Counted from the stretch's first letter, positions 18,613 through 30,002 are shown. The stretch: 64,000 nt of DNA from Hymenobacter sp. DG25B (GCF_000801315.1 NZ_CP010054.1:3224001-3288000), one strand, 5' to 3'. The notes: generated from the sequence alone by a model not told the origin. Made by a program: numbers and translations.

Positions 18613-18897
18613 TTAGGCCGAAACAACATCATCGGCCTGAGGAATAGGCTCCGTGATGATAGCCGAGGGGCCTTTTTCCCGCACCTCGTGCAATACCTTT
18701 TCTACCACGCCCCGCCCAAAAAGGCTAATGCCCGCATTAAAAACGCCCAGCGCCACGGTGCCAGCCCCTACCCACTCACCGGTGGGCGCACCTTTTTGCT
18801 TCATTTCCGTGGCCCACTGGATAAGGCAGGCACCCAAACCAATTACAATAAGCCCCGAGGGAGCAAATACCAACCATTTTGTTTTGTGCGTCGTCAT
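18613..18897 (-). CDS. Small two-segment membrane protein (function unknown)
   Basis: 94 residues. Two hydrophobic segments are visible at ~9-27 (WLVFAPSGLIVIGLGACLI) and ~42-60 (VGAGTVALGVFNAGISLFG), followed by a charged C-terminal tail (VVEKVLHEVREKG). This is the layout of a small inner-membrane protein. No family recognised. It is transcribed divergently from the 19088 gene and lies upstream of, and parallel to, the M14 peptidase gene. Confidence 0.65.
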   Translation of the reverse strand: MTTHKTKWLVFAPSGLIVIGLGACLIQWATEMKQKGAPTGEWVGAGTVALGVFNAGISLFGRGVVEKVLHEVREKGPSAIITEPIPQADDVVSA

Positions 18898-18984
18898 ACC
18901 TCAACAGGTTAAAATGTGTAAAAGAGCGCCGAACTACGTATGCCCGGGTGTGGCAGGAACCATTCGGCCTTATCTGTGCAATCG

Positions 18985-18992
18985 TACCTTTG
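18985..18992 (+). promoter_or_regulatory. Promoter core (TACCTTTG) upstream of the 19088 gene
   Basis: TACCTTTG matches TAnnTTTG. Predicted start near 18999 gives a leader of about 90 nt. No convincing -33 element. Confidence 0.4.
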
Positions 18993-19087
18993 CGGGCGGA
19001 GGTTACACGGCGCCCATATTTCCTGCGGAAGTTTGGCGCTGGCGGCACCACTTTCTACTGACTGCTACGGCTTTACGATATTTGCTT

Positions 19088-19570
19088 ATGAGTGCTCTTG
19101 CCTACGAACAACTGCTGCGCGAAGCCTTCCGCACCGATGCCGATGCCGCCCGCTACCTCACGGAGCCCGACACCTCGGCCTACGCCGCGTTTGAGCACGC
19201 CCCCAAAGCCGACCAGGCGTTCCGGTTTGAGCGGGTGCGCCTGGGCGTGGCCATGAGCCTGATGAAACTGCTGGCCGAGCTGGGCGACCATGAGGAAAGC
19301 CGCCGCGTGCTGGATGTGCTGCACCGCGCGCTGCGGGCCCGCTCCGCCACCGACATTGATGCCATTATTACGCGCGATGCCAAGGCCTTTGAGCGGCTTT
19401 ACACCAACCTGTATGTGAATGAGGAAGGCGAGCTGCTGCTGCAGCTGTTTGAAATGACGCTGGATGCCGACTCCAAACAGCGCATGGATGAAGTAATGGC
19501 CGAGGCCCTGGCCCTGCTGCCCGAGCTGGACTTCAGCCACCACCACGACGAAGACGAGGACGAAGAATAA
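19088..19570 (+). CDS. Acidic alpha-helical protein with a His/Asp/Glu tail (function unknown)
   Basis: 160 residues from the ATG at 19088; a longer open frame exists upstream but the TACCTTTG promoter at 18985 makes those starts unlikely. The sequence looks all-helical (FRFERVRLGVAMSLMKLLAEL, VLDVLHRALRARS). It ends with SHHHDEDEDEE, a cluster that could bind divalent metal. No signal peptide, membrane segment or known domain recognised. It precedes the prohibitin gene by about 100 bp on the same strand and could be co-transcribed with it. Confidence 0.65.
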   Translation: MSALAYEQLLREAFRTDADAARYLTEPDTSAYAAFEHAPKADQAFRFERVRLGVAMSLMKLLAELGDHEESRRVLDVLHRALRARSATDIDAIITRDAKAFERLYTNLYVNEEGELLLQLFEMTLDADSKQRMDEVMAEALALLPELDFSHHHDEDEDEE

Positions 19571-19676
19571 GTCGGCGGCCTCTCCTGCTTCAGATTAGCA
19601 GCAAACCACTACCTTTTCGGCGTTTTCGGGCTGGCAAATCTGCCGGGCTGACTTATAGCCTCTTACGGTTACGGTT

Positions 19677-20588
19677 ATGACGCTTGTCTTTCTGGGAGTG
19701 GTGCTGCTGATTCTGGGGCTGAATGCCGCTAAAATCTCTTTTGCCTTTGAGCGGTTTCGGGGTCTGCTGATTTTTGGCGGGATTTTGCTGGCCGTGCTGG
19801 GGCTGGCCCTCAGCACCATTGTGCAGATAGAAGCCGGCAATGTGGGCGTGCAAACGCTCTTTGGGAAGGTGCAGCCGCGCATTCTCACCAGCGGCCTCAA
19901 CCTGGTTAACCCGTTGGTAGAAGTCACCCGGTTCGATACCCGGACCCAAAACTACACCATGTCGGCGCTGCACGAGGAAGGGCAGCAGCAGGGCGACGAT
20001 GCCATACGGGTGCTTTCCGCCGATGGCCTGGAAGTGGTGATTGACCTGACGGCCTTATACCACGTGATACCGGCCGAAACTCCGCGCATCCTCTCCACCA
20101 TCGGCACCGACTACGAGAACAAGATTGTGCGGCCCATTGCCCGCACCCGCATCCGCGACAATGCCGTGTACTACGATGCCGTGGCGTTGTACTCCACCCG
20201 CCGCGACGAGTTCCAGAACCGCATCTACAAGACCATCGAAACTGATTTCCGAAGAAACGGTCTGCAGCTGGACCAGCTCCTGATCCGCAATATTCAGTTG
20301 CCTTCTTCGGTAAAAGCCAGCATTGAAAGCAAGATTTCCGCCGAGCAGGACGCCCAGAAGATGCAGTTTGTGCTCCAGAAAGAGCGGCAGGAAGCCGAGC
20401 GGAAGCGCGTAGAGGCCCAGGGCATTGCCGACTACCAGAAGATCCTCAGCAACCAGCTCAGCGACAAGCTCCTGCAGTACGAAATGATTAAGGCCAACAA
20501 AGAAATAGCTACCTCGCCTAATAGTAAGGTTATTATCATGGGCAGCGGCCGCAGCGCTTCTCCCCAGCTGCTGCTTTCTGATAAATAA
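19677..20588 (+). CDS. Prohibitin/SPFH-domain membrane protein
   Basis: 303 residues. Two N-terminal hydrophobic segments (~2-18 and ~28-47) are followed by an SPFH domain starting IEAGNVGVQTLFGKVQPRILTSG, the prohibitin pattern, with FDTRTQNYTMS and LSADGLEVVIDLTALYHV. Residues ~215-265 form a charged coiled-coil region (SAEQDAQKMQFVLQKERQEAERKR). Such proteins form membrane ring assemblies that act as scaffolds and, in some bacteria, control FtsH-type proteases; no FtsH gene is in the window. The gene is convergent with the first susD, with a shared terminator between. Confidence 0.9.
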   Translation: MTLVFLGVVLLILGLNAAKISFAFERFRGLLIFGGILLAVLGLALSTIVQIEAGNVGVQTLFGKVQPRILTSGLNLVNPLVEVTRFDTRTQNYTMSALHEEGQQQGDDAIRVLSADGLEVVIDLTALYHVIPAETPRILSTIGTDYENKIVRPIARTRIRDNAVYYDAVALYSTRRDEFQNRIYKTIETDFRRNGLQLDQLLIRNIQLPSSVKASIESKISAEQDAQKMQFVLQKERQEAERKRVEAQGIADYQKILSNQLSDKLLQYEMIKANKEIATSPNSKVIIMGSGRSASPQLLLSDK

Positions 20589-20612
20589 GTTCTTTACCAA
20601 TTCAACACAAAG

Positions 20613-20648
20613 CAAAAAGCCGCTCCGAACATCGGAGCGGCTTTTTTA
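20613..20648. terminator. Bidirectional terminator between the prohibitin gene and susD
   Basis: AAAAAGCCGCTCCGA and TCGGAGCGGCTTTTTT form a perfect stem around ACA, with A- and T-runs on either side. Confidence 0.92.
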
Positions 20649-20668
20649 CAGCTAGTCAGGCTGGTTTA

Positions 20669-22120
20669 TTAATAGCCTTCGTTCTGGGGCAGGGCATTAC
20701 CCAGGTTAATTTCGTACTGCGGAATAGGCATTACCAGTTCAGGGCTGGATGCAGTGAAGTCACCAATAGAACGGCCGGTACGCTTGTAATCATGTAAACG
20801 GAAGCCTTCGAAAGCCAGCTCCAGGTCACGCTCATTCAGGATGCTAGCTAGCGTAACGGAAGCCAGTAGCGGCGCCTTGGCCCGGCTGCGCAGGGTATTG
20901 ATATCCTCCAGTGGCGTAGCCCCTACCTGTGAGTTCAGACGATAGTTAGCCTCAGCGCGAATTAGGTACATCTCGCTCAGACGAAGAATGGGAATGTTCT
21001 GCGAAGATGTATTCCACTTATAAGAGCGCAGACGCCCGGCCCGACGACCATCACCAGTGTAGATAAGAGCGGCACCAATTTGGTCGGCAGCACCACGCTG
21101 GTCACCTTCCTCATACTTAGCTGCAAAGGCTTCCAATACCCGTACATCACCCCGGCCACCAAAGCCCCGGATGTTGCTGGAGTAGAACGTAGCCAGGCCG
21201 TCGTTAGAAGCCCCAGCATTGTTCTGGTCGTTCTGCTGAATTTCAAACAGTACTTCGGAAGAGTTCTTGTTAGTGAAGGTGGAAATAACGGAGGCGTTCA
21301 GCGAAGCACCGCTGTTTTGAATAACGTCATCAGCCATTTCCAAGGCTTTGGCATACTCCCCTTGCTGTAGGTAAACGCGGGCCAGCATAGCCTTGGCGTC
21401 ATACAAATCAAAGCGGCGCACGTCGGTGCCCTCGTTGGGGTCCGGCAGCATATCCATGGCCGTAGTCAGATCAGCTATTACCTGCGTGTACACATCAGCT
21501 ACGCTGGCGCGCGTCAGCTTTACGCTGGCCTGCTCTTCTGTTTTGTTGGCCGTGAGGGTAAGTGGAATACCAGGTGTGCTGGCAGGGTCCGGCACACCGT
21601 CCGCAGTATTGGAGAACGGGCCAGTCGTCCGATACGGCTGCGCGAAGAGGCGCACCAAATCGAAAAACAGCATACCCCGAATCATGTGGGCTTCGCCTTC
21701 AATCAGGCTCCGTTGCGCTTCATCCGTTACCACCGGCGCAGCTTCCAGCACTAGGTTAGCCAGGTTGATGGTCTGGTAGTTCTGGTTCCAGGTCCGGTCG
21801 GCTTCTACGTTAATAGAAGTCATGTTTTTGGTAGTCACCTCCCGGTAGCTCTGGAAAGTACCCTGCCAGGTGAGATACCCCGGATCTGACCCGAGCAAAT
21901 CTGGCAGCAAAACCAGGTTGGTCCCATAAGACTGAGGCAAATCCAGCCGCGCATAGGCCCCAATAATGGCACTTTCTACCCCTTGTGGGGTGCTGAGAGC
22001 CGTAGCAGCATCTACGGATTGCTGCGGCGTAATGTCCAGCTGCTTGTCGCAGCTCGTGAGCCCCAGCGTGAGCAGGAAGGCTAGCGAGGCGGCTGAGCGA
22101 CGTAACAATGTATATTTCAT
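20669..22120 (-). CDS. SusD/RagB family nutrient-binding outer-membrane lipoprotein (pair 1)
   Basis: 483 residues. A signal peptide with lipobox (GLTSC) is followed by the SusD N-terminal pattern DKQLDITPQQSV and a TPR-like helical body (GEAHMIRGMLFFDLVRLFAQPY, DAKAMLARVYLQQGEY). The C-terminus has the RagB/SusD motif LRLSEMYLIRAEANYRL and ELAFEGFRLHDYKRTG. SusD proteins cap SusC transporters at the cell surface and bind the ligand. It lies 24 bp downstream of its susC partner. No glycoside hydrolase, peptidase or regulator gene flanks the pair, so the substrate cannot be inferred. Confidence 0.93.
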   Translation of the reverse strand: MKYTLLRRSAASLAFLLTLGLTSCDKQLDITPQQSVDAATALSTPQGVESAIIGAYARLDLPQSYGTNLVLLPDLLGSDPGYLTWQGTFQSYREVTTKNMTSINVEADRTWNQNYQTINLANLVLEAAPVVTDEAQRSLIEGEAHMIRGMLFFDLVRLFAQPYRTTGPFSNTADGVPDPASTPGIPLTLTANKTEEQASVKLTRASVADVYTQVIADLTTAMDMLPDPNEGTDVRRFDLYDAKAMLARVYLQQGEYAKALEMADDVIQNSGASLNASVISTFTNKNSSEVLFEIQQNDQNNAGASNDGLATFYSSNIRGFGGRGDVRVLEAFAAKYEEGDQRGAADQIGAALIYTGDGRRAGRLRSYKWNTSSQNIPILRLSEMYLIRAEANYRLNSQVGATPLEDINTLRSRAKAPLLASVTLASILNERDLELAFEGFRLHDYKRTGRSIGDFTASSPELVMPIPQYEINLGNALPQNEGY

Positions 22121-22144
22121 GGCGAAAATCAGAGTTTAGAGAAA

Positions 22145-25100
22145 TTAGAAGCCCACATTCACACCTACCAGCCAGGTTTTAGCCAGTGGTGGGGTGTAGA
22201 AATCGTGGCCGAGCAGGTAGCTGGGGCGGCCAAACGTAGTGGTGTTTACTTCGGGGTCGTAGCCATCGTAGTTAGTGATAGTAATCAGGTTCTGACCCGT
22301 TACATACACCCGCGCCGACTTCATGAAGCCACGCTTGGCAATTTCGGCCGGAATGGTATAGCCCAGCGTTACGTTTTTGAAGCGGAAGAACGAGCCATCC
22401 GAAATCCAGCGAGAGGAAGGAGCCGTGCCGTTGCCATCAGCAAAGCTGGCGCGGGGCACATTGGTGATGTCACCGGGCTTCTGCCAACGCTTTAGCTGGT
22501 CCACCGTCTGGTTATCGAAGTAGTCACCGTTTACTGACTGGAACACCCCACCAATGTTGTAGATGTCGTTGCCGTAGGTGAACTGGTTCAGAATGCTCAG
22601 GTCAACGCCCTTAAAGCTGAAGGAGTTAGTTAAACCACCCGTGAACTTTGGGTTAGGATCACCTAGTTTTTGCGAGGCTGCGGAACCATAATCGTTGGTT
22701 TTCGTGCCATCTTCAGCATAGTACAGCGCATCGCCATTCTCGGGGTCTACGCCGGCGTATTTCACGCCCCAGAATACACCAATTGGTTCACCCTCCCGCA
22801 CGCGGCCCAGGTTACGGCCGCCAGAGATGATTTCGCCACCGGGCAGCTCGGTAATTTTGTTCCGGTTAGCCGAGATGTTGAAGTTGGTAGACCACTTGAA
22901 TTCGCCATCAATGTTGCGCGTGTTCAGGCTAAATTCTATGCCGCGGTTCTGCAACGAACCTACGTTCCGGGTTACCGATGGGTAACCACCGGTGTAGGGC
23001 AGCTGCAGGTTCAGGAGCAGGTCGGTGGTCTTTTTCTCGTACACGTCTACCTCACCGGAGATGCGGTTATCGAGGAAGCCGAATTCCAGACCCAAGTCGG
23101 CCTGAGCCGTATTTTCCCAAGTCAGATCAGGGTTACCCAGGCCCGTAGGCTGAATGCCCGCTACGTCGGCGTAAGGAATAGCCGAGTACAGGCGCCGGAA
23201 GGCGAAGTTGCCAATCTCGGCGTTACCCGTGAGGCCGTAGCTGGCACGCAGCTTCAGGAAGTTTAAAATGCCATTCTGGCTCAGGAAATCCTCTTCTGTA
23301 ATTACCCAGCCAATAGAGCCGGCCGGGAAGGTACCGTAGCGGTTATTTTCGCTGAAGCGCGAGGAGCCGTCTGTACGCACGCTGGCCGAAACCAGGTACT
23401 TATTGCGGAACGTGTAGTTGAAACGAGCCAGGTAAGACAGGAAGCTGTAGCCGTTACCGGAGCTGCTGGCACCCGTGATACGGGCAGCCGAGGCAATTTT
23501 CTTGAACTGATCGTTCGGGAAGCCCTGCCCCTGAGAGGAGTTAGACTGCTCGTTGTAGCGCTGATAAGAGATACCAGCCAGCACTTCCAGGTTATGAACC
23601 TCGTTAAAGGTTTTCAGCCAGGTAGCCGTGTTGTTGGAGGTGAAGTTGGTACCCTGTAGCTGGTTTTGGTAACCATAGCCCGTTGGGGCGCCGTCTTCGG
23701 TGAGGCTGCCGTAGTAGAGGCTCTCGTTCAGGTTCAGGAAGTCAACACCGTTTTCGGTGCGCAGCATCAGCCCTTTAATGGGCTCATAGCCCAGGGTAGC
23801 CGTGCTAAAAGAACGGTAGGTGCCGGCCCGGTTAGAGGCGTTATCCACGTCTACCAAGCCATTGTAATACAAAGTATTCCGGTTCAGCCCCGTTGGATCG
23901 TTAGCGTCATATTGTGCCTGAATTGGCGGCAAGGCGTTCAGCTGTACGGGGTTTGAAAAGGCATTATCATCGGATACCCGGTCGTTCACGGAACGGGTGA
24001 AGGACAGGTTCAGGCCCAGCTTCAGTTTATCCGAAATGGAGTGGTCGAAGTTGGTGCGGATAGAGCCCCGACGGTAGCGGTTGCGGATAATAATACCCGT
24101 CTGGTCGTTGAAGGTGGTGCTGATGAAAAAGCGGGTTTTGGCATCACCACCCGATACGTTGGCATCGTACTGCTGTACACTTCCTTTCCGGAAAGCTAGG
24201 TCGCCCCAGCGGGTGTTTTCCGTGGAGTTCAGATCCAGACCACCTTCTTCTGAAAATACTTCCGCCAAATCCGGGTCTTCGCCATAGTAAAAGTTGATGT
24301 AGCCATCGGGGTTCTTGGCGGAGTTCAGAATGGCCTCCGAGAAGAGTTCCTTATACTGATCAGCATTCAGGAATTTCCGGATCCGGGTAGCTTCGCTGCG
24401 GCCATAATAGGCGCCCACATTTACGCGGGTTTCGCCGGCGCGGCCTTTTTTGGTAGTTACCAGAATAACGCCGTTGGATGCGCGCGAGCCATAAATGGCC
24501 GAGGCGGCGGCATCTTTCAGAATAGTGATGCTCTCGATGTCGTTCGGGTTCAGGTCGGCCATCGGGTTAATGGGCTCCGAGTTGGCGGAGCCTACATCCT
24601 GGGAGGTTACCGGAATACCATCAATTACATACAGCGGCTGGTTAGAGGCCGTTACCGACGATGAGCCGCGTACGCGGATCTGCACGCCGGCACCCAGCTT
24701 GCCCGAGCCCTGGTTGATTTGCACGCCCGGCGTGCGGCCCTGAATGGCCTGCTCAAAGCTAACGGTGGGCACGTTTTCTACCTCTTTGCTGCTGAGCTGG
24801 GTAACAGAGCCCGTGAGTTCCCGCTTGGCTTGTGAGCCGTAGCCGATAACCACGGTTTCGCCCAAGAGCGTTTCGTTGGACTGCAGGCGCACCGTTATGT
24901 TGCTTTGCCCGGCCACTGCCACAGTTTGCGCAGTATAGCCAATGGAGCTGAATACCAGGCTGGCGTTTTCCTGCACGGTCAGCGTGAAATTGCCGCTGGC
25001 ATCGGTGCTGGTGCCATTGGTGGTGCCGCGCTCCAGCACGGTTACACCAGGTAGCCCTGATCCATCACCTGCGGCCGTAACCCGCCCGCTTACGGAACGG

Positions 25101-25168
25101 GTTTGTGCCCAGGCTGCCACCCCCAGCACCAAATAGAGCACCAGGGTAAGGAGTAGTCTGTGTTTCAT
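22145..25168 (-). CDS. SusC/RagA family TonB-dependent outer-membrane transporter (pair 1)
   Basis: 1007 residues from the ATG at 25168 (MKHRLLLTLVLYLVLG); an ATG five codons upstream is possible. Signal peptide ends WAQ. An N-terminal carboxypeptidase-regulatory-like domain (SVSGRVTAAGDGSGLPGVTV) is followed by the TonB plug with VVIGYGSQAKRELTGSV, IRVRGSSSVTASNQPLYVID and NDIESITILKDAAASAIYG, then a 22-strand-type barrel ending in an aromatic C-terminal strand (WLVGVNVGF). It imports a nutrient captured by the SusD partner using TonB energy. First gene of a two-gene operon. No STN domain, so no direct sigma/anti-sigma signalling is expected. Confidence 0.94.
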   Translation of the reverse strand: MKHRLLLTLVLYLVLGVAAWAQTRSVSGRVTAAGDGSGLPGVTVLERGTTNGTSTDASGNFTLTVQENASLVFSSIGYTAQTVAVAGQSNITVRLQSNETLLGETVVIGYGSQAKRELTGSVTQLSSKEVENVPTVSFEQAIQGRTPGVQINQGSGKLGAGVQIRVRGSSSVTASNQPLYVIDGIPVTSQDVGSANSEPINPMADLNPNDIESITILKDAAASAIYGSRASNGVILVTTKKGRAGETRVNVGAYYGRSEATRIRKFLNADQYKELFSEAILNSAKNPDGYINFYYGEDPDLAEVFSEEGGLDLNSTENTRWGDLAFRKGSVQQYDANVSGGDAKTRFFISTTFNDQTGIIIRNRYRRGSIRTNFDHSISDKLKLGLNLSFTRSVNDRVSDDNAFSNPVQLNALPPIQAQYDANDPTGLNRNTLYYNGLVDVDNASNRAGTYRSFSTATLGYEPIKGLMLRTENGVDFLNLNESLYYGSLTEDGAPTGYGYQNQLQGTNFTSNNTATWLKTFNEVHNLEVLAGISYQRYNEQSNSSQGQGFPNDQFKKIASAARITGASSSGNGYSFLSYLARFNYTFRNKYLVSASVRTDGSSRFSENNRYGTFPAGSIGWVITEEDFLSQNGILNFLKLRASYGLTGNAEIGNFAFRRLYSAIPYADVAGIQPTGLGNPDLTWENTAQADLGLEFGFLDNRISGEVDVYEKKTTDLLLNLQLPYTGGYPSVTRNVGSLQNRGIEFSLNTRNIDGEFKWSTNFNISANRNKITELPGGEIISGGRNLGRVREGEPIGVFWGVKYAGVDPENGDALYYAEDGTKTNDYGSAASQKLGDPNPKFTGGLTNSFSFKGVDLSILNQFTYGNDIYNIGGVFQSVNGDYFDNQTVDQLKRWQKPGDITNVPRASFADGNGTAPSSRWISDGSFFRFKNVTLGYTIPAEIAKRGFMKSARVYVTGQNLITITNYDGYDPEVNTTTFGRPSYLLGHDFYTPPLAKTWLVGVNVGF

Positions 25169-25371
25169 GGTAAATGACCTCACGGCCTGATTAAGTGAGA
25201 AAAACCTGGTTAGAACAGTTTAAAAATGCCCTTCCCTAATGCGTTTGGCAATACTAAACAATTATGCAGGATTTCAACAGTGTTTAGGACTTTGACTGCC
25301 TATTTTGCTGATGCAGACAAGAATCAGAATGCACAGCAAAAAACCCTGTTTATTTGCAGCAACTTAGCTTT

Positions 25372-26541
25372 ATGCCACAGATTCAGTACCTCACGGCCCA
25401 CGTGGCCATTCAGCGCGCCGCCGAGGCGCTTCAAACGTGCACGCGCATTGGCATCGATCTGGAATTCGATGATATGCGCCACCGCTACGGCCGCAACCTG
25501 GCCCTGATTCAGATTTTTGACGGCCAAACCGTTTACCTGATTGACCCGCTACCGCTCACTAACCCGGGCCACGAGCTGGAGCCCCTCTGGGCCATTCTGC
25601 GCGACCCGGCCGTGGAAAAGGTATTCCATAGCTGCAAGTCGGATATTTTGCTGCTGGATGAACTCTACAGCGTGCATGTTCGCAACATCACCGACACCAG
25701 CGTGCAGTATACCCTGCTGGCCGAGGCCGACAACAACATTTCGCTGGGCCGCCTGATTCAGGCTGAGCTGGGCCTGGAAGTAGACAAAGGCGAGCAGAAA
25801 TCGAACTGGCTGAAGCGCCCACTTACCGAGGCGCAGAAAGAGTACGCCGCCAATGATGTCATCTACCTGTTTGAGCTGGCCGACCGCCTGGCCGCCAAGC
25901 TGGCTGCCCTGGGCCGCACGCACTGGGCAGCCCAGGAAAACGCCGCGCTGGAAGAAGTGCGCTACACCCGCGACGAGCGGCCGTACCTGCGCGTGGCGGG
26001 CAAATACCGCATTCAGCCCGATGAAATGCCGCTCTTCCGCGACTTGTACCTGGTGCGCGACCAGATGGCCCGGCAGCTGGACCGCCCGCCCTACATGGTT
26101 TTCGCCAACGACCGGCTGGCCGAGCTGGTGCGCGACACCCCGCGCAGTGAGAGTGACTGGAAATCGGCCCGCGGCCTGCACCCGGATCTGAAGCGGGCGC
26201 CCTATCTGGAGCGCCTGTCGGCCCTTTCGCCCCACAACTTTGTGCCCACGCCCGAGCCGGCGCCCAGCGCCGAGGGCCGCCGGTTTCCTTTCCGCCGCCG
26301 TCTCAACGGGGAAAAAGCAGCCCGCGCCGATGCCCGCGAGCAGCTGCTTCTTCAACTGAAGAACCACATTACGGAAGACGTAAACAGCTACGTGGCCAAT
26401 CTGGTGCTCTCCAACCGCCTGGTAGCCGACATAGTGGAGCTGGGTGCGGAGCACGTGCTGCGGCCCTGGCAGAAAACCATTCTGCGCGAAACCGCCCAGC
26501 GCCACAACCTGGACTACGACCTGGTGGCGCTGCCCTTCTAG
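25372..26541 (+). CDS. rnd: Ribonuclease D
   Basis: 389 residues from the ATG at 25372; a TTG six codons upstream is rejected. The DEDD exonuclease motifs are visible: IDLEFD (Exo I), HSCKSDILLL (Exo II) and YAANDVIYL (Exo III, with Tyr). An HRDC-like region follows (LFRDLYLVRDQMARQLDRPPY) and a second C-terminal helical part. RNase D trims 3' ends of tRNA precursors and other small RNAs. It is divergent from the first susC, and ends at a strong bidirectional terminator facing aceA. Confidence 0.93.
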   Translation: MPQIQYLTAHVAIQRAAEALQTCTRIGIDLEFDDMRHRYGRNLALIQIFDGQTVYLIDPLPLTNPGHELEPLWAILRDPAVEKVFHSCKSDILLLDELYSVHVRNITDTSVQYTLLAEADNNISLGRLIQAELGLEVDKGEQKSNWLKRPLTEAQKEYAANDVIYLFELADRLAAKLAALGRTHWAAQENAALEEVRYTRDERPYLRVAGKYRIQPDEMPLFRDLYLVRDQMARQLDRPPYMVFANDRLAELVRDTPRSESDWKSARGLHPDLKRAPYLERLSALSPHNFVPTPEPAPSAEGRRFPFRRRLNGEKAARADAREQLLLQLKNHITEDVNSYVANLVLSNRLVADIVELGAEHVLRPWQKTILRETAQRHNLDYDLVALPF

Positions 26542-26598
26542 ACCACCGATTGAACGGCTGTTGAACGGATTAAACTGATGTTTCAACTCCGGGTCAAC

Positions 26599-26639
26599 AC
26601 AACAAAAAAGCCTCGCAGATTGCGAGGCTTTTTTGTTGT
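26599..26639. terminator. Bidirectional terminator between rnd and aceA
   Basis: Perfect 19-bp arms at 26599-26617 and 26621-26639 (core GCCTCGCA/TGCGAGGC) with a 3-nt loop, including A6 and T6 runs. Confidence 0.93.
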
Positions 26640-26695
26640 GTGCGTGTGTTCCTTAAGTGGGAGAACAACGCCCATTCACTCACAAAATCCGTGGC

Positions 26696-27976
26696 TTAGA
26701 ACTGAGCAGCTTCTGTGCTGCCTACTAAAGCCGCCGTGCTGTTTTTGCCAGCGGAAACCACATTCTGCACCGCATCGAAATAACCAGTGCCTACGAAAGC
26801 CTGATGCTTTACGGCTTTGAAGCCGTGCTTCTGCAGAGCAAATTCCCGCTCCTGCAGCTCGGAGTAGCCGGCCATGCCCCGCTCCCGGTACGCCTGCGCT
26901 AGCTCAAACATACTGGTATTGAGGGCGTGGAAACCGGCCAACGTAATGAACTGGAATTTATAGCCCAGCGCCGCCAGCTCTTCCCGGAACGTCTCCATCT
27001 GTTCCACACTTAGCCGAGAAGCCCAGTTGAAGGATGGCGAGCAGTTGTAGGCCAGCAGTTTGCCGGGGTATTGGGCATGAATGCCTTCGGCGAACTGCCG
27101 GGCCTGTTCCAGATCGGGGTGCGAGGTTTCCATCCAGATCAGGTCGGCGTAGGGGGCATAGGCCAGGCCGCGGGCAATGCAGGCTTCCACGCCGCAGCGC
27201 ACCCGGTAGAAACCTTCGCTGGTGCGCTCCGCCTCCTGCAGCACGAAAGGCTTGTCACGGGGGTCTACATCAGCCGTGAGCAGGTCGGCGGCATCGGCAT
27301 CGGTGCGGGCCACAATGAGGGTGGGCACGCCCAACACATCGGCGGCCAGGCGGGCGGCTACCAGCTTCTGCACGGCTTCCTGGGTGGGCACCAGTACCTT
27401 GCCGCCCAGGTGGCCGCACTTCTTGGCCGATGACAATTGATCCTCAAAATGCACGCCGGCGGCCCCGGCCTCAATCATCATCTTCATCAACTCAAACGCA
27501 TTCAGGTTGCCGCCAAAACCGGCTTCGGCATCGGCCACAATAGGCACCATCCAGTGCACGTCCCCATCACCGGAAAGGTTCTGAATCTGGTCGGCGCGGA
27601 GCAGGGCGTTGTTGATGCGGCGCACTACGCTGGGCACGCTGTCTACGGGGTACAGGCTTTGGTCGGGGTACATCTGGCCGGCACCGTTGGCATCGGCGGC
27701 CACCTGCCAGCCAGACAGGTAAATGGCATTAAGTCCCGCCTGTACTTCCTGCACGGCCTGGTTGCCGGTGAGGGCGCCTAAGCCGGCCACGTAGGGTTGG
27801 GTATGCAGCTGCTGCCACAGGCGCTCTGCCCCCTGGCGGGCCAGCGAGTACTCAATCTTCACGGAGCCCTGCAGCTTTACTACATCCTCGGCGGTGTAGG
27901 GGCGTTTCACGCCATTCCAGCGGGGATTCTGGGCCCAGTCCTGGGTAATGGCGGCAATGCGTTCCTGCTTGTTCAT
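26696..27976 (-). CDS. aceA: Isocitrate lyase (glyoxylate shunt)
   Basis: 426 residues. Contains the catalytic signature [16 protein letters not shown] and the flanking blocks [35 protein letters not shown] and NCSPSFNW. It splits isocitrate into glyoxylate and succinate, allowing growth on acetate and fatty acids. Length matches the family (about 425-435). It lies downstream of malate synthase on the same strand, about 390 bp away across a repeat-filled gap. Expression is probably tied to the divergent RamB/ScfR-type regulator upstream of aceB. Confidence 0.97.
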   Translation of the reverse strand: MNKQERIAAITQDWAQNPRWNGVKRPYTAEDVVKLQGSVKIEYSLARQGAERLWQQLHTQPYVAGLGALTGNQAVQEVQAGLNAIYLSGWQVAADANGAGQMYPDQSLYPVDSVPSVVRRINNALLRADQIQNLSGDGDVHWMVPIVADAEAGFGGNLNAFELMKMMIEAGAAGVHFEDQLSSAKKCGHLGGKVLVPTQEAVQKLVAARLAADVLGVPTLIVARTDADAADLLTADVDPRDKPFVLQEAERTSEGFYRVRCGVEACIARGLAYAPYADLIWMETSHPDLEQARQFAEGIHAQYPGKLLAYNCSPSFNWASRLSVEQMETFREELAALGYKFQFITLAGFHALNTSMFELAQAYRERGMAGYSELQEREFALQKHGFKAVKHQAFVGTGYFDAVQNVVSAGKNSTAALVGSTEAAQF

Positions 27977-28086
27977 GGGGAGTTGGGTTGGGAATGAAAA
28001 GGGTTAGGAAAAGGCAAGGCGCTGCCCGACCGGCGCGTGGGCGGCATTTTTTATGCAAAGCGAAAAGGGGAATTGGAACCCTGGTT

Positions 28087-28107
28087 CCCCTCCTTTTTAA
28101 GGAGGGG
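28087..28107. repeat. Short perfect hairpin in the aceB-aceA gap
   Basis: CCCCTCCTT (28087-28095), loop TTT, AAGGAGGGG (28099-28107). It is followed by the GC-rich GCCCGCAGGGCGGGG. It looks like another dispersed palindromic motif and may also attenuate transcription from aceB into aceA. Confidence 0.55.
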
Positions 28108-28190
28108 TGCCCGCAGGGCGGGGCAGTAAAGTCGTTGTTTAGCTGAACAGGCTTGCAGAGGGGTAGCCCGACATCTCACCCGCTTCGGCT

Positions 28191-28287
28191 GTCATCCTGA
28201 CGAAGGAAGGACCTTCTCCCGCCGGAACAAGTAGTTATTCCGTGAGTCGGGCAGCCAGGGTAAGGTCCTTCGCCAGCTCAGGATGAC
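28191..28287. repeat. GTCATCCTGA palindromic repeat, copy A
   Basis: The left arm starts GTCATCCTGACGAAGGAAGG at 28191 and reaches ACCTT at 28215. The right arm begins AAGGTCCTTCG at 28262 and ends GGATGAC at 28287. The two arms carry the two alternative middle sequences of the family (CGAAGGAAGG against GCTGGCGAAGG). It lies between aceB and aceA. Confidence 0.8.
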
Positions 28288-28370
28288 AGATAGTGGGGCA
28301 ACGTCAGCATGCGAGATATCTCGATAAGCTCGACATGACTAAAACGAGTTTTTCATCAATTCTCACGCAC

Positions 28371-30002
<1,632 letters not shown>

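Larger units (their letters stand above)
27977..28370. other. Repeat-filled gap between aceB and aceA
   Basis: About 394 bp without a gene. From left to right it holds hairpins GGAACC/GGTTCC (28075-28088) and CCCCTCCTT/AAGGAGGGG (28087-28107), the GTCATCCTGA palindrome (28191-28287), and a stretch at 28309-28337 resembling one arm of an outer repeat (GAGATATCTCG and GAGCTTATC on either strand). Confidence 0.65.

Noticed and set aside
18653..19087. N-terminal extension of the 19088 gene
   Set aside because: It runs through the opposite-strand membrane protein gene and past a promoter core, so the ATG at 19088 is preferred.
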